64,000 nt of DNA from Lentzea nigeriaca (GCF_016907955.1 NZ_JAFBCX010000001.1:372001-436000); one strand, 5' to 3'. Counted from the first letter of the stretch, positions 15,945-26,100 are shown. The notes: a model not told the origin generated them from the sequence alone. Numbers and translations: made by a program.

Positions 15945-16641
15945 TCCCGTCCGAGATCTTGTACCCGATCCCGTAGACGGTGAGCAGATACGCCGGGGCA
16001 GCCGGGTCGGCCTCGATCTTGCGCCGCAGATTGCGCACGTGAACGTCGATCGTGCGCTCGGTGATGAACCCGTCCAGCCCGTACGCGTCCTCGAGCAGCT
16101 GCGCCCGGCTGAACACCCGACCCGGCTCGGCGGCCAGCACCGCGAGGATGCGGAACTCGGCAGGCGTGCATGCGACCAGCCGGCCCGCGACCCGCACCTC
16201 GTGCCGCATCGGCTCCAGTTCCAGCTCGCCGACCCGCAGCGCCCGCCGCGCGGGAGTGCCGGTCGTGCCGGAACGGCGCAACAACGCCCGCACCCGTGCC
16301 ATCAGCTCACGCGGGTCGTACGGCTTGGCGAGGTAGTCGTCCGCGCCGAGATCGAACCCGAGCAGCTTGTCGTCGGCCTCCGCCCGTGCGCTGATCACCA
16401 GGACCGGCAGGTCCGCGTCCTCGCTGCGAACCGCCCGGCAGACGTCCCAGCCGTCCACGCCCGGCAGCATGAGGTCCAGCACCAGCAGGTCCGGGCGTCG
16501 GCCCCGGATCTCGTCGAGCGCCTTGCGTCCGTCGTCCACCAGCAGGAACGAGTGGTTCTCCCGGGCCAGGAAGCGGCCGATCAGTTCCGCCTGTCTCGGT
16601 TCGTCTTCTGCCACCAGGACATAGGCGCACATGGCGGCCAT
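15928..16641 (-). CDS. OmpR-family response regulator
   Basis: 237 residues from ATG 16641 (ATG 16632 also fits). The receiver domain has acidic AEDEP, phospho-acceptor Asp in LLVLDLMLPG, the switch Ser in VLVISAR and Lys in LAKPYDP. The C-terminal winged helix ends VHVRNLRRKIEADPAAPAYL and TVYGIGYKI. It should be phosphorylated by the overlapping kinase and bind direct repeats upstream of target genes. As the first gene of the cluster it probably sits behind the promoter for all four genes down to the NlpC/P60 hydrolase. Confidence 0.94.
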   Translation of the reverse strand: MAAMCAYVLVAEDEPRQAELIGRFLARENHSFLLVDDGRKALDEIRGRRPDLLVLDLMLPGVDGWDVCRAVRSEDADLPVLVISARAEADDKLLGFDLGADDYLAKPYDPRELMARVRALLRRSGTTGTPARRALRVGELELEPMRHEVRVAGRLVACTPAEFRILAVLAAEPGRVFSRAQLLEDAYGLDGFITERTIDVHVRNLRRKIEADPAAPAYLLTVYGIGYKISDGSGRGR

Positions 16642-16689
16642 GATGCCAGCAGTTCGCTTACGGAGTGCGCGCTCCCGACTGATCGCCGA

Positions 16690-16885
16690 GTGGGGTTACC
16701 CGGACGTTGGCTTGGTCATTTGTGACATGCCGTCGGGTGGCCACGACGCCCTCATGCTCGAGTACTCAGAGGCGGGGCCCGAGGGTGAACCTTGCGTCGT
16801 CCACGTGGACGAAGACCGGGTGCCCGACTCGTTCGGCCGGTTCGTCGCCAATCTCGTTTCATGCGAGCGTTTCAGCGATTCCTAG
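16690..16885 (+). pseudogene. Remnant of a SUKH (SMI1/KNR4) immunity-type gene
   Basis: The frame running through 16690-16885 encodes the typical C-terminal part of SMI1/KNR4 proteins: VGLVICDMPSGGHDALMLEYSEAGP, then EPCVVHVDED and a last helix DSFGRFVANLV. The usual N-terminal hundred or more residues are absent. Upstream sequence belongs to the divergent response-regulator start. A few residues normally found between HVDED and DSF also seem to be missing. SUKH proteins neutralise contact-dependent or polymorphic toxins. This copy looks decayed and has no toxin nearby. Confidence 0.65.
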
Positions 16886-17281
16886 TCAGGTCAGCGCGTC
16901 GATAGGTGCGATCGTCACCAGCTCCTTCACCGCACGGGCGAGTCTTTCGTCAAGTGTGACGAACGCGTCCGCTTGGAGCTGGGTCAGGGCGACGTACTCG
17001 GCGACGAAGGTGTCGGGCCACCCGAGCTGGTCCGCGACCTTCCAGGCGGTGGCCTGCAGGACGCGGTCGCCGAGCAGCCGGATCCGCAGCCCGCGCAGGT
17101 GGTCGAGCCGTCGCTCGGCGTCCTTTTTGGTCATCTCGCCGCGGTGTACTTCTTGGTGCAGAAGGGACAGGGTCTGCGAGCGGAGCAGCGTCGGGGCCAG
17201 GAGCTGGTGTTCGGCGTCGATCACGGCCCGGTCCTGGGCCAGGCGGATGGCCACGTCCGGGCCGATCACGTACTTGGTCAT
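16886..17281 (-). CDS. PIN-domain protein (VapC-like)
   Basis: 131 residues from ATG 17281. The PIN fold is suggested by an early acidic residue (IGPDVAIRLA), a central helical part, and the pattern FVAEYVALTQLQADAFVTLDERLA, in which Asp and Glu of PIN proteins cluster. VapC toxins are ribonucleases that cut tRNA or rRNA. The usual VapB-like antitoxin is not found on either side: upstream, 14 bp away, is an alpha/beta hydrolase. It may be a solitary PIN protein or a toxin relic kept with its hydrolase neighbour. Confidence in fold is moderate to good, in toxin function low. Confidence 0.75.
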   Translation of the reverse strand: MTKYVIGPDVAIRLAQDRAVIDAEHQLLAPTLLRSQTLSLLHQEVHRGEMTKKDAERRLDHLRGLRIRLLGDRVLQATAWKVADQLGWPDTFVAEYVALTQLQADAFVTLDERLARAVKELVTIAPIDALT

Positions 17282-17295
17282 GGGAGATCCGCGTT

Positions 17296-17976
17296 TCAGG
17301 CCGTGGCGGCCGCGAGGAGACGGGCGAGTTCGGCCGGCTTGGTGTGCATGGGCCAGTGGCCGGAGTCGATGTCGACGAAGTCGAGGTGCTTGGCCTTGGC
17401 GAGCTCGGGCACGTCGCCCGCGTTGATCCACTCCTGGGCCTGGGCCGGGGTGAACTCGGGGCAGACGACCACGGCCGGGACGTCGAAGCGTCGCTCGTCG
17501 GTCAGCCGTACGACACCGGTGGCCACGGCCTGGGGGACGGGGAGGGCGGCAGCGGCGAAGGCGCGCTTGGTCTCCTCGTCGAGGTCGGCCGAGTCGGGGC
17601 CTTCGAACGGCTCCCAGCCGGGGAAGGGCATGACGCCGTCCCGCAGTTCGAAGAAGTCGGCGTAGGGCTTTCCGTCGCTCGTCGGGAAGCCGCCGATGAA
17701 GACCACCTTGGAGATCCTTTCCGGGCGAGCGTCCGCGGCCAGCCAGGCCAGGGTGCACGCGGCCGAGTGCCCCACCACCACGGGTTTGCCGGGGGCGGCG
17801 TCCACGGCGGCGAGCACGGCGGCCAGCTGATCGTCGAGTGTGGCGGAGGTGGATCCGTCGCCCTGCCCCGGCAGGGTCAGCGCCACGGGACGGTGGCCGA
17901 GCGATCGGAGCGTGGACGCGACATCGGACCAGGCCGATCCGTCGAGCCACAGGCCGGCGATGAGCAGGATGTCCAC
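17296..17976 (-). CDS. Alpha/beta hydrolase
   Basis: 226 residues from GTG 17976 with GGGAGA upstream. The nucleophile elbow is VVGHSAACT (Ser), a late Asp lies in the FVDIDSGHWPMHTKP region, and the catalytic His is in DSGHWP. The N-terminal LIAGLWLDGSAW forms the oxyanion-hole region typical of small esterases or RsbQ-like hydrolases. No signal peptide, so cytoplasmic. It is divergent from the WYL regulator, 86 bp away, which may control it together with the PIN gene. Substrate unknown. Confidence 0.9.
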   Translation of the reverse strand: MDILLIAGLWLDGSAWSDVASTLRSLGHRPVALTLPGQGDGSTSATLDDQLAAVLAAVDAAPGKPVVVGHSAACTLAWLAADARPERISKVVFIGGFPTSDGKPYADFFELRDGVMPFPGWEPFEGPDSADLDEETKRAFAAAALPVPQAVATGVVRLTDERRFDVPAVVVCPEFTPAQAQEWINAGDVPELAKAKHLDFVDIDSGHWPMHTKPAELARLLAAATA

Positions 17977-18062
17977 AGTTCTCCCTCTGCTGCGCGATCA
18001 GTGCATCGTCACGCTAGAGCCAATTCCGGACGATCTGCTTCCGGTTCGTTTACCCTGCCCGA

Positions 18063-19031
18063 GTGTCGAGTGATCTCAGTCCGACCGCGCGGGCACTGCG
18101 CGCCCTGGAGATCCTTCAGGCGCGTCCCGGCACGACGGCGGACCAGCTCGCCGAGAGGCTGGGCGTCACGGAGCGTGCGGCGCGCCGGTACGTCGGAATC
18201 CTGCGAGAGGCAGGAATTCAGGTCGAGTCGAGCCGCGGCCCGCACGGCGGGTACCGGCTCCGGCGCGGCACGAGGCTGCCGCCGATCGTGTTCACCCAGG
18301 CCGAGGCGCTGGGGCTGGTCATGGCGGTGCTCGACGGACAGCCCGCCGCGACCGAGGCCGACGACCCGGTCGGCGAGGCTCTCGGCAAGGTCATCCAGGC
18401 GCTACCGGAGAACGTCGGCCGGCAGGCGGCCGTCCTGCGCGAACACGCCAAAGCCGCGCCCGACCGGCACTCGGCGCGCCCGGACGCCTCCATCACCAGC
18501 GCGCTCGTCGCCGCCGTCGCGGCCAGGCATCGGGTGCTGATCACGTATCAGAGCGAGGCCGGTGCCGCGTGGAAGGCGGAGGTGGACCCGTGGGCGGTCG
18601 TCGTCCGCCACGGACGCTGGTACCTGCTGTGCCATTCCCATCGGGCGGACGCGATCCGCACCTATCGGGTCGACCGTGTTCGCGCGGTAGGGCAGACCGC
18701 GCACGAGTTCGAGCCGCCCGGCGATCTCGATCCGGTCGCGCTGCTGGAGGAGCACCTGGGCACGGGCTGGGAGTTCCCCACCCGCGTCGTGTTCCACGCG
18801 CCGCCGGCGGAGGTGGCGCCCTGGATCCGCCCGCCCATGGGACGGCTTCAGCCGTTGGGGAACGGGTGCGTACTTGTTGGCAGCACAAGCAATCCGGCGA
18901 TGTACGCGCAGGAGTGGTTGGCTGCCGTGCCGTTCGACTTCCGCGTCGAGGGCGGAGACGAGCTGCGTGCCGCGGTGGCGGCGGTCGCGACGCGCTTCGC
19001 CGCGGCCGTGGTGCCGCAGGACGGGCGTTAG
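18063..19031 (+). CDS. WYL-domain transcriptional regulator (YafY type)
   Basis: 322 residues from GTG 18063. TACCCT at 18051-18056 fits a -10 box for a leaderless message. The N-terminal HTH (ARALRALEILQARPGTTADQLAERL, VTERAARRYVGILREAGI) is followed by GPHGGYRL. The WYL domain spans about 145-220 with GRWYLLCHSHRADAIRTYRVDRV, and the WCX-type C-terminal domain follows. WYL proteins sense nucleic acid or nucleotide ligands, or small molecules. The divergent hydrolase and PIN genes are the likely targets. No clear operator was identified. Confidence 0.92.
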   Translation: MSSDLSPTARALRALEILQARPGTTADQLAERLGVTERAARRYVGILREAGIQVESSRGPHGGYRLRRGTRLPPIVFTQAEALGLVMAVLDGQPAATEADDPVGEALGKVIQALPENVGRQAAVLREHAKAAPDRHSARPDASITSALVAAVAARHRVLITYQSEAGAAWKAEVDPWAVVVRHGRWYLLCHSHRADAIRTYRVDRVRAVGQTAHEFEPPGDLDPVALLEEHLGTGWEFPTRVVFHAPPAEVAPWIRPPMGRLQPLGNGCVLVGSTSNPAMYAQEWLAAVPFDFRVEGGDELRAAVAAVATRFAAAVVPQDGR

Positions 19032-19202
19032 TCAGTTCCCGGCCGGAACCGGTTCACGTCGAGTCTCCAGTTGCGTTCGAGCGAGTGGCCCACCGACGTG
19101 GTCAGGTCTGTGCCCGTTGGGGCTTTCGGCGGCTTGGCGCGCCTCTTGTCGTGCGGTACGAACGAATCTCGGCACCGTCATGTGCCGCGAACAGGGGGAT
19201 TC

Positions 19203-20099
19203 ATGAAGCGAAGAAGGTTGGTTCAGCGCGCCGTTTTTGTGCCCGTGCTGGCCGTCGCGCTGGCGGTGTTCACCGCCGGCTACGCGTCGGCGCAGCCGGT
19301 CACCGACGGTTCGGTCGACTTCTCCGGTGATCCAGGGGACTGGATCACCGGCGGTGGTTCCTACAAGTACACCAAGGCGGCGGGCGATGCCCTGACCGTC
19401 GAGACCAACGCCAACCGCACGTTCCTCTCGGTGGACATCAACGGTGCGAACGGCGACTGGTGGACCATCTCGCTCGCTGCCCCGAAGGACGACGTTCTGT
19501 CCGCGAAGACCTACGAGAAAGCCCAGCGTTACCCGTTCCAGGGCGCCGGACCCGGTCTGAGCCTGAGCGGCAACGGCAGGGGCTGCAACGAGCTGACCGG
19601 CTCGTTCACGATCAGGGAGATCTCCTGGGGCCCGCAGGGCTACCTGCACAAGCTCGACGCGAGCTTCGAGCAGCACTGCGAGGGCGGCAGTACAGCCGCA
19701 CGCGGCAACATCTTCATCAACAACCAGCCGCCGCCGCCCGAGCTGAAGCTCGAGACCACCATCGCGGCCCAGGGCAAGGCGAACACGGTCAACGGCAAGG
19801 CGCTGGTGAACGGCACCATCTCGTGCACGACCAACGCCGCAGTGCAGATGACCGGCACCGTCACGCAGGTCAAGAACAACGTGATCATCCGGGGGAACTT
19901 CTCGACCAGGGTCGAGTGCAAGGCCGGCGCCCCGGTGGCGTGGAACGCGGCGGCCGACCCGACCGGCACGACGCCGTTCCAGCGGGGCAAGGCCGAGGTC
20001 CTGACGCGGTCCACCGCGCAGGACCCGAACTATCCCGGCCAGGCGATCAGCGAGAAGTCCGCCATCGTCGAGCTGAAGCGGTACACGCCTGCCGCGTGA
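19203..20099 (+). CDS. Secreted protein of unknown function
   Basis: 298 residues from ATG 19203, with GGGG at a suitable distance. The signal peptide is clear (MKRRRLVQRA, hydrophobic core, cleavage near ASAQP). The mature protein is beta-rich, with four Cys (GRGCNEL, EQHCEGG, TISCTT, RVECKAG) that could form two disulphides, and a Pro run in the middle (NQPPPPELKL) that probably separates two domains. I do not recognise a family. It is monocistronic, with a strong hairpin after the stop, and precedes a secreted protease gene. Confidence 0.8.
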   Translation: MKRRRLVQRAVFVPVLAVALAVFTAGYASAQPVTDGSVDFSGDPGDWITGGGSYKYTKAAGDALTVETNANRTFLSVDINGANGDWWTISLAAPKDDVLSAKTYEKAQRYPFQGAGPGLSLSGNGRGCNELTGSFTIREISWGPQGYLHKLDASFEQHCEGGSTAARGNIFINNQPPPPELKLETTIAAQGKANTVNGKALVNGTISCTTNAAVQMTGTVTQVKNNVIIRGNFSTRVECKAGAPVAWNAAADPTGTTPFQRGKAEVLTRSTAQDPNYPGQAISEKSAIVELKRYTPAA

Positions 20100-20110
20100 C
20101 CTGACAGAAG

Positions 20111-20136
20111 GGGCGGCGACCCGCTGGTCGCCGCCC
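20111..20136 (+). terminator. Hairpin after the secreted protein gene
   Basis: GGGCGGCGACC and GGTCGCCGCCC are perfect 11-bp arms with a 4-base loop, 12 bp beyond the stop at 20099. There is no T-run. The remaining stretch to 20337 holds only the protease promoter region. Confidence 0.75.
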
Positions 20137-20337
20137 TCGGCGGCAGGCGCGCCACTCAAGGCGTCTGCCGTTGTGCCGGTCTCGATCGCGTGTCGGAAAG
20201 CGCTTACCTGCCACCTGTGATCACCGCCACAGCCGCTCGACGGCAAGGCGCGACAACCCGGTCCACCGGGGCCGCGTTTCCTCCCTTGCGGACCGCGGAC
20301 GTCCGCCACGGCGTTTGCTCACTGGGGAGTGTTCACT

Positions 20338-21729
20338 TTGTACAGACAGAAGCGTCGAATCCTGGCCAGCATGATCGCCGCGGGTTCGATGGCGGCGGCG
20401 GTGTTCGGTGCCGGACAGCCGGCCGCTGCTTCCACCGACGTGACCGGTGACCGGCCTGCCACCTCCACCGTGGTCGAGGTCTTCACCACGCCGCCCGCGA
20501 CGCCGGACCAGTACGCCGACGACGTGGCGCAGGCGTTGGAGACGGCCGAGGCGCGTGCCGAGGCCGACCCGGCGGACCTCGCTCCGCCCTACGTCGACTC
20601 TGCCACCGGGCGGATCGTCGCGGGTGTTCGTGCCGAGGCCGATTCGACGAAGGTCGCTTATGCGGCGGCCGGTATCGCCGTCAACGCCTCCAATGACGAC
20701 GACGGGAACGACGATCCGACGCAGGGTGGCGTCGAGTCCGGCAAGACCGAGGAACCCGCGGCGTCGGCCACGAAGTCCGAGCAGGTCGTCATCATCCCGC
20801 GGATGTTCTACCCGAGCACGCCGAAGGCCAAGTACAGCCTCGCCGACCTCGACGCCGTGAAGGACGCGGTGCTGGAGTCCGACGTGCCCGGTGTGCAGAA
20901 CATGTACGCCGCGTCGGTCGATGCCGAGCGCAACCGGGTCGTGGTGCGCACCTCGGCGCTCACCGAGGAGACTCGTACGGCGCTGGCCGGCCGGTTCGGC
21001 GCCGACAAGGTCGCGGTGCACCTCACCCCCGGCGCGGACCTGGGCGCCGAGTACAGCCGGGACGACGACGCCAACCCGTTCTTCGGCGGTGCCACCACCA
21101 ACACCAGTGCGTATACCTGCACGATCGGATTTTCCTGGACGCACGAGGGCGCGAGCTACTTCCTCACCGCCGGGCACTGCACGGGTGCCAACACCGACGT
21201 CCGGATGCCGCGCTACGGCAGCCAGAAGGTCGGCAAGGTCGTCAAGGACAACTGGAACAACAACACCGGCTCGGTCAAGCTCAGCGGTCAGTCGTACTAC
21301 AGCGGTGATCTCTCGCTGGTGAAGATGAACGGCAGCTGGAAGACCGCGGGGAAGATGTACGTCGGCGGAGAGAACTCCAGCACGCACCGGGTGGTCAAGG
21401 GAGTCGCGAGCAGGTCGCCGAAGGTAGGCGACAAGTACTGCACGGGCGGCACCACCAGGGGTGAGCTGTGCGGCTGGAAGGTCTCCGACGTCAAGGCGAA
21501 CGTGCGGTACCGGACCGGCCACCTGGCGCGCAACGTGAACCTGGGCAAGAAGGGCGGCACGTGCACCGCCCCCGGCGACTCCGGTGGCCCGATCTACACG
21601 GTCAGCAACGGGAAGATCGTCGCGAAGGGCATCCACAGCGGCGGTGGCAGGGACGGCAGCTGCCTCGAAGTGTTCACCGACGTCCGGTTGGCCGAGAAGG
21701 CGTTGCCGGGCATCGTGAAGAAGGGCTGA
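20338..21729 (+). CDS. Secreted S1-family serine protease with propeptide
   Basis: 463 residues from TTG 20338. GGGGAG at 20324-20329 is properly spaced for this codon and overlaps the alternative GTG at 20329. A signal peptide precedes a propeptide of about 200 residues (acidic, with a segment VVRTSALTEETRTALAGRFG like prodomains of streptogrisin-type proteases). The catalytic triad is visible: His280 in LTAGHC, Asp324 in YSGDLSLVK and Ser415 in APGDSGGP. Cys pairs flank the His and Ser. It is a secreted chymotrypsin-fold endopeptidase, matured by prodomain removal. Specificity is not deducible. Its gene converges with the ROK regulator. Confidence 0.93.
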   Translation: MYRQKRRILASMIAAGSMAAAVFGAGQPAAASTDVTGDRPATSTVVEVFTTPPATPDQYADDVAQALETAEARAEADPADLAPPYVDSATGRIVAGVRAEADSTKVAYAAAGIAVNASNDDDGNDDPTQGGVESGKTEEPAASATKSEQVVIIPRMFYPSTPKAKYSLADLDAVKDAVLESDVPGVQNMYAASVDAERNRVVVRTSALTEETRTALAGRFGADKVAVHLTPGADLGAEYSRDDDANPFFGGATTNTSAYTCTIGFSWTHEGASYFLTAGHCTGANTDVRMPRYGSQKVGKVVKDNWNNNTGSVKLSGQSYYSGDLSLVKMNGSWKTAGKMYVGGENSSTHRVVKGVASRSPKVGDKYCTGGTTRGELCGWKVSDVKANVRYRTGHLARNVNLGKKGGTCTAPGDSGGPIYTVSNGKIVAKGIHSGGGRDGSCLEVFTDVRLAEKALPGIVKKG

Positions 21730-21741
21730 CGAGCTCCGTCC

Positions 21742-22947
21742 TCAACCGGCGACGAGAACGGCAAGGCGTTCGGGCGCGTCCGCCAGCACGAGGGCGGCCG
21801 CGCCCCGCACGCCCGCGCTGTCGCCGAGCGCGCCCGGTACGACGCGCAGTTCGGTGGTGTGCCAGCTCATGGCGTTGCGCTGGACCGCCCGGCGGATGGG
21901 CGCCACGAGAACGTCGCCCGCCGCGGCCAGTTCGCCGCCGATGACGACCAGTTCCGGGTTGACGATCGTGACCGCCTGGGCCAGCGCGCGGCCCACCGCG
22001 TCGCCTGCGTCCTCGATCGCCCGGATCGCACCGCGGTCGCCGGCGCGCACCAGGTCGATCAGTTCGGCGGTGGAGGCGGGGCCACCGGCGGACAGGAGCC
22101 TCGCGATCGCGGCCGGGCTCGCGACGGTTTCCAGGCAACCCCTGTTGCCACAGCGGCAGATCGCGCCGGACGGCTCGACGATGACGTGGCCCAGTTCGCC
22201 CGCCAGCCCGCTCGCGCCGAGCAGCAGCCGCCCGTCCGAGATGACGCCGGCGCCGATGCCGGTGGACAGTCTGATGTAGACGACGTCGCCGCACTGCTGC
22301 GCGACGCCGTGGCGGTGTTCGGCCAGTACGGCGGCGTTGGCGTCGTTGACCAGCCGCACCGCGAACCCGGTCCGCTCCCGCAGTTCGTCGGTGGGGCGCA
22401 CGCCGATCCAGCCGGGCATGATGCCCTCGGCCAGCAACGTGCCGTGGCGGTCTATCGGGCACGCGATGCCCATGCCGACGCCCAGGATCCGTTCGGTGGG
22501 AACGCCGGTGGCCCGCCGGGCCTGCGCGATCAGGTCCGCGGTCTCGGTGAGCACGGCGGCGGAGTCGTTGTCCACCAACCGGTGCAGGTCGCGGTCCCAC
22601 ACCGGTTCGCCGAACAGGTCGCACAGCACCACCCGGACGTGATCACGGCCGATGTCCACGCCCAGCGCGTAGGCGGCGTTCCGGTTGAGTGACAGGGTTC
22701 GCGCCGGTCTGCCGGTGCGCAGGCCTTCCGCCGGGCTCGCGTCCTCGTCGGTCACGATGCCCGCCCGGATCAGGTCGGCGATCACCGAGCCGACGGTCGC
22801 GCGGGCGAGACCGGTGCGGCGCATGAGATCGGGCCGCGACAGCCGCCTTGTTCCCGCCAGCGCCTCCAGCACGCGCACCCTGCCGAGGCTGCGCAGGTTC
22901 ACCGGCGGATCGGGCGTCGGCCGGACAGCGGGCACGGGGCGCGGCAT
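21742..22947 (-). CDS. ROK-family transcriptional repressor
   Basis: 401 residues from ATG 22947. An N-terminal winged HTH (LEALAGTRRLSRPDLMRRTGLARATVGSVIADL) is fused to a sugar-kinase-like ROK domain with ALGVDIGRDHVRVVL, the LVNDANAAVLAEH region, GLAGELGHV and the zinc motif CRCGNRGCLE. Such proteins bind DNA until a sugar ligand is sensed. It is divergent from the GH3 gene, with a shared 172-bp region, so GH3 control is likely. Kinase activity is unlikely to be its role given the HTH, but the ATP-site residues look partly kept. Confidence 0.93.
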   Translation of the reverse strand: MPRPVPAVRPTPDPPVNLRSLGRVRVLEALAGTRRLSRPDLMRRTGLARATVGSVIADLIRAGIVTDEDASPAEGLRTGRPARTLSLNRNAAYALGVDIGRDHVRVVLCDLFGEPVWDRDLHRLVDNDSAAVLTETADLIAQARRATGVPTERILGVGMGIACPIDRHGTLLAEGIMPGWIGVRPTDELRERTGFAVRLVNDANAAVLAEHRHGVAQQCGDVVYIRLSTGIGAGVISDGRLLLGASGLAGELGHVIVEPSGAICRCGNRGCLETVASPAAIARLLSAGGPASTAELIDLVRAGDRGAIRAIEDAGDAVGRALAQAVTIVNPELVVIGGELAAAGDVLVAPIRRAVQRNAMSWHTTELRVVPGALGDSAGVRGAAALVLADAPERLAVLVAG

Positions 22948-23119
22948 CCGGTCACGGTAGCAGGCCAGTTTGGCCGACTTTGACGTTAAGTGACGCCCGG
23001 CAGCCCCCCGAATGGACCTTGCTTACTGTCCAAGACCGGCGAACTCTGTGGTCCGCACCAGCCGCTGCCGCCCAACAGCGTCGAAACGACGAGAGCCACC
23101 TGCGATGTCGGAGGTACTC

Positions 23120-26100
23120 ATGTCCCCAGTCCCAACCGGTCGCCGGCGGGGGTGGGCGGGCGTAGTCGCGGTGCTGGTCGCGGCACTGGTGGTGCCCACC
23201 GTGCCGGCCAAGGCCGCGAGCGAGCGACCGATCTACCTGGACACCAGGCACACCTTCGCCGAACGGGCCGCCGACCTGGTGTCGCGGATGACGTTGAGCG
23301 AGAAGGTGTTGCAGCTGCGCACCAACAGCGCGCCCGCCATCCCGCGGCTGGGCGTCCAGCAGTACACGTACTGGAGTGAAGGCCAGCACGGGCTGAACCT
23401 GCTCGGCGCCAACACGAACGACGGCGGGGTGAGCGGCGGCGTGCACGCCACGAGCTTCCCGACCAACTTCGCGAGCTCCATGTCGTGGGACCCCGGCCTG
23501 ATCTACCAGGCGACGACGGCGATCTCCGACGAGGCCCGCGGCGCGCTGGACAAGTCGCTGTGGGGAGTGGGGCAGAACAACATCGGTCCGGACAAGGCGA
23601 ACTACGGCTCGCTGACCTACTGGGCTCCGACCGTGAACATGGACCGCGATCCCCGCTGGGGCCGCAACGACGAGGCGTTCGGCGAGGACCCGTACCTGGT
23701 CGCGCGGATGGCCGGAGCGTTCGTCAACGGCTACCAGGGCCAGGCACCCGACGGGCGGCCGATGTCGCGGTACCTGAAGGTAGCGGCCACCGCGAAGCAC
23801 TTCGCGCTCAACGACGTGGAGAACAACCGGCACGCGGACAGCTCGGACACGACCGACGCGAACATCCGTGACTACTACACGGCGCAGTTCCGCAGCCTGA
23901 TCGAGAACGCGCACGTCTCCGGACTCATGACGTCCTACAACGCGGTCAACGGCACCCCGGCGCCCGCCGACACCTACCTGACGAACGCGCTGGCGCAACG
24001 GACCTACGGCTTCAACGGCTACACCACGTCCGACTGCGGTGCCGTCGGCGACGTGTACGCCCCAGGCAGCCACAACTGGGCGCCGCCCGGCTGGACCACG
24101 GCCACCGTCAACGGCACGGCCGTCTGGACGAACACCGCGACCGGGGCGAAGGTCTCCGGGGCCGCGGGTGGCCAGGCGTACGCGTTGCGCGCGGGCACCC
24201 AGCTCAACTGCACCGGCGCCGAAGCGACCGTCGCCAGCATCCAGGAGGCGATCAACGCCGGAGTGCTCAGCGAGGCCGTCATCGACAACGCGCTGGTGCA
24301 CGTGTTCACCACGCGCATGCGGACCGGCGAGTTCGACCCGCCGGGCAGCGTGCCCTACACGAAGATCACCAAGGAGGAGATCGAGCACCCGTCGCACCAG
24401 GCGCTGGCCGCCAAGATCGCGGCGAACTCGTTGGTGCTGCTGAAGAACGACGCGGTGCCCGGCACGAGCGCCAAGCTGCTGCCCGCCGACCCCGCGAAGC
24501 TGAACAACGTCGTGATCGTCGGCGATCTGGCCGGAGTGGTCACCCTGGGCGGCTACTCCGGTGACCCGTCGCTCCAGGTGAGTCCGGTGCAGGGCATCAC
24601 GTCGGCGATCAAGGCAGCGAACCCCGGCGCCACCGTCACCTTCGACGCCTGCGGCACGTCCACGACGGCGACGACTCCGGCGAACTGCTCGGCGCAGACC
24701 CTGGCCGCGATCTCCTCAGCCGACCTGGTGATCGTGTTCGCCGGTACCGACACGAACCTCGCGACCGAGGGCAAGGACCGCACGACCATCGCCATGCCGA
24801 GCGCCTACCGGTCGTTGATCGACCAGGTCAAGGCGGTCGGCAACCAGCGGATGGTGCTGGCGATCCAGGCGAACGGCCCGGTGACCGTCGACGACGTGCG
24901 GGGCGCCTTCCCCGCCATCGTCTTCAGCGGCTACAACGGGCAGAGCCAGGGCAGCGCGCTCGCCGACGTGGTGCTGGGCAGGCAGAATCCGAGCGGGCAC
25001 CTGAACTTCACCTGGTACAAGGACGACACACAGCTTCCGGACGTGAAGAACTACGGGCTCACGCCCTCCCAGACCGCCGGTCTCGGCCGCACGTACCAGT
25101 ACTTCACCGGCACCCCAACGTATCCGTTCGGTCATGGCGGCAGCTACACCACGTTCGCCTACTCGCACGTGACGACGAACGCGCGGACGGCCACCGCGGA
25201 CGGCCGCGTCACCGTGCACGCCGACGTCACCAACACCGGCTCGGTACCGGGCGCCACCGTGGCCCAGGTGTACGTGGCCACGCCGTTCACCGTGCCCGGC
25301 GTGGAACTGCCGCGCAAACGACTGGCGGGCTTCCAGAAGACGGCCGTGCTGAAGCCCGGCCAGACGCAGCACGTCGCGGTGCAGGTGCGGATCAGCGATC
25401 TGGCGTTCTGGGACCAGCAGCGGCAGAGGCAGACCGTCTACAACGGACAGTACGTGTTCGGGGTGGGCGCGGACGCCGAGCACGTCGTCACCTCGCGTCC
25501 GGTGGCGGTGACGGGGACGATCAAGCCGCAGGTCCGGTACGTCACCGTGCAGCCTCCCCAGACGGTGTTCGCACCCGGCCAGAGCATCGACCTGACCGCC
25601 AAGAACCCGTGGATCGCCGACACCACAGGACGTCCCGCCGAGCACGTGGTCGCGGACCGGATCGTCGAGGCCGTCAACAACGACGAGTCGTTCGTCGACC
25701 TGACGAAGGCGAACGTCACCTATCGAAGCAGCGACCCGAAGGTGGCCACGGTCAGCAGGACCGGGCAGGTCACCACGGTGGCGCCCGGTGTCGCGACCAT
25801 CAGCGTCACCGTTGACGGCGTGACCGGCACGACGCCGGTCGTGGTCAAGCAGCCGTTCACGCTCACCGCACCGGAACGGGTCTCACCGGGCTCGGCCTTC
25901 ACCGCCACCACCACGGTGCCCAACCCGGCGAACGCCCGGCCGTTGCGCGACGTCGCGATGACGCTCACCGCGCCGAGCGGCTGGACCGTCCAGGCCACCA
26001 CGCCGTCCACCTTCGCCACCGTCGCACCTGGACAGACCGTGCGCACCACCTGGCAGGTGACCGCGCCCGCCACGACGCAACCCGGCAAGTTCGGGGTCTC

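Noticed and set aside
16798-16811. GTCCACGTGGAC considered as another copy of the recurrent palindrome
   Set aside because: Its spacer has two bases, not three, so it is a different palindrome.
17282-17950. Long frame fusing the PIN protein to upstream sequence
   Set aside because: The added part is an Arg/Gly-rich shadow of the alpha/beta hydrolase gene. The ATG at 17281 begins the PIN domain.
20198-20205. AAGCGCTT core upstream of the S1 protease, considered as a LacI-type operator
   Set aside because: Only the 8-bp core is symmetric and the flanks do not extend the palindrome, so chance is likely.
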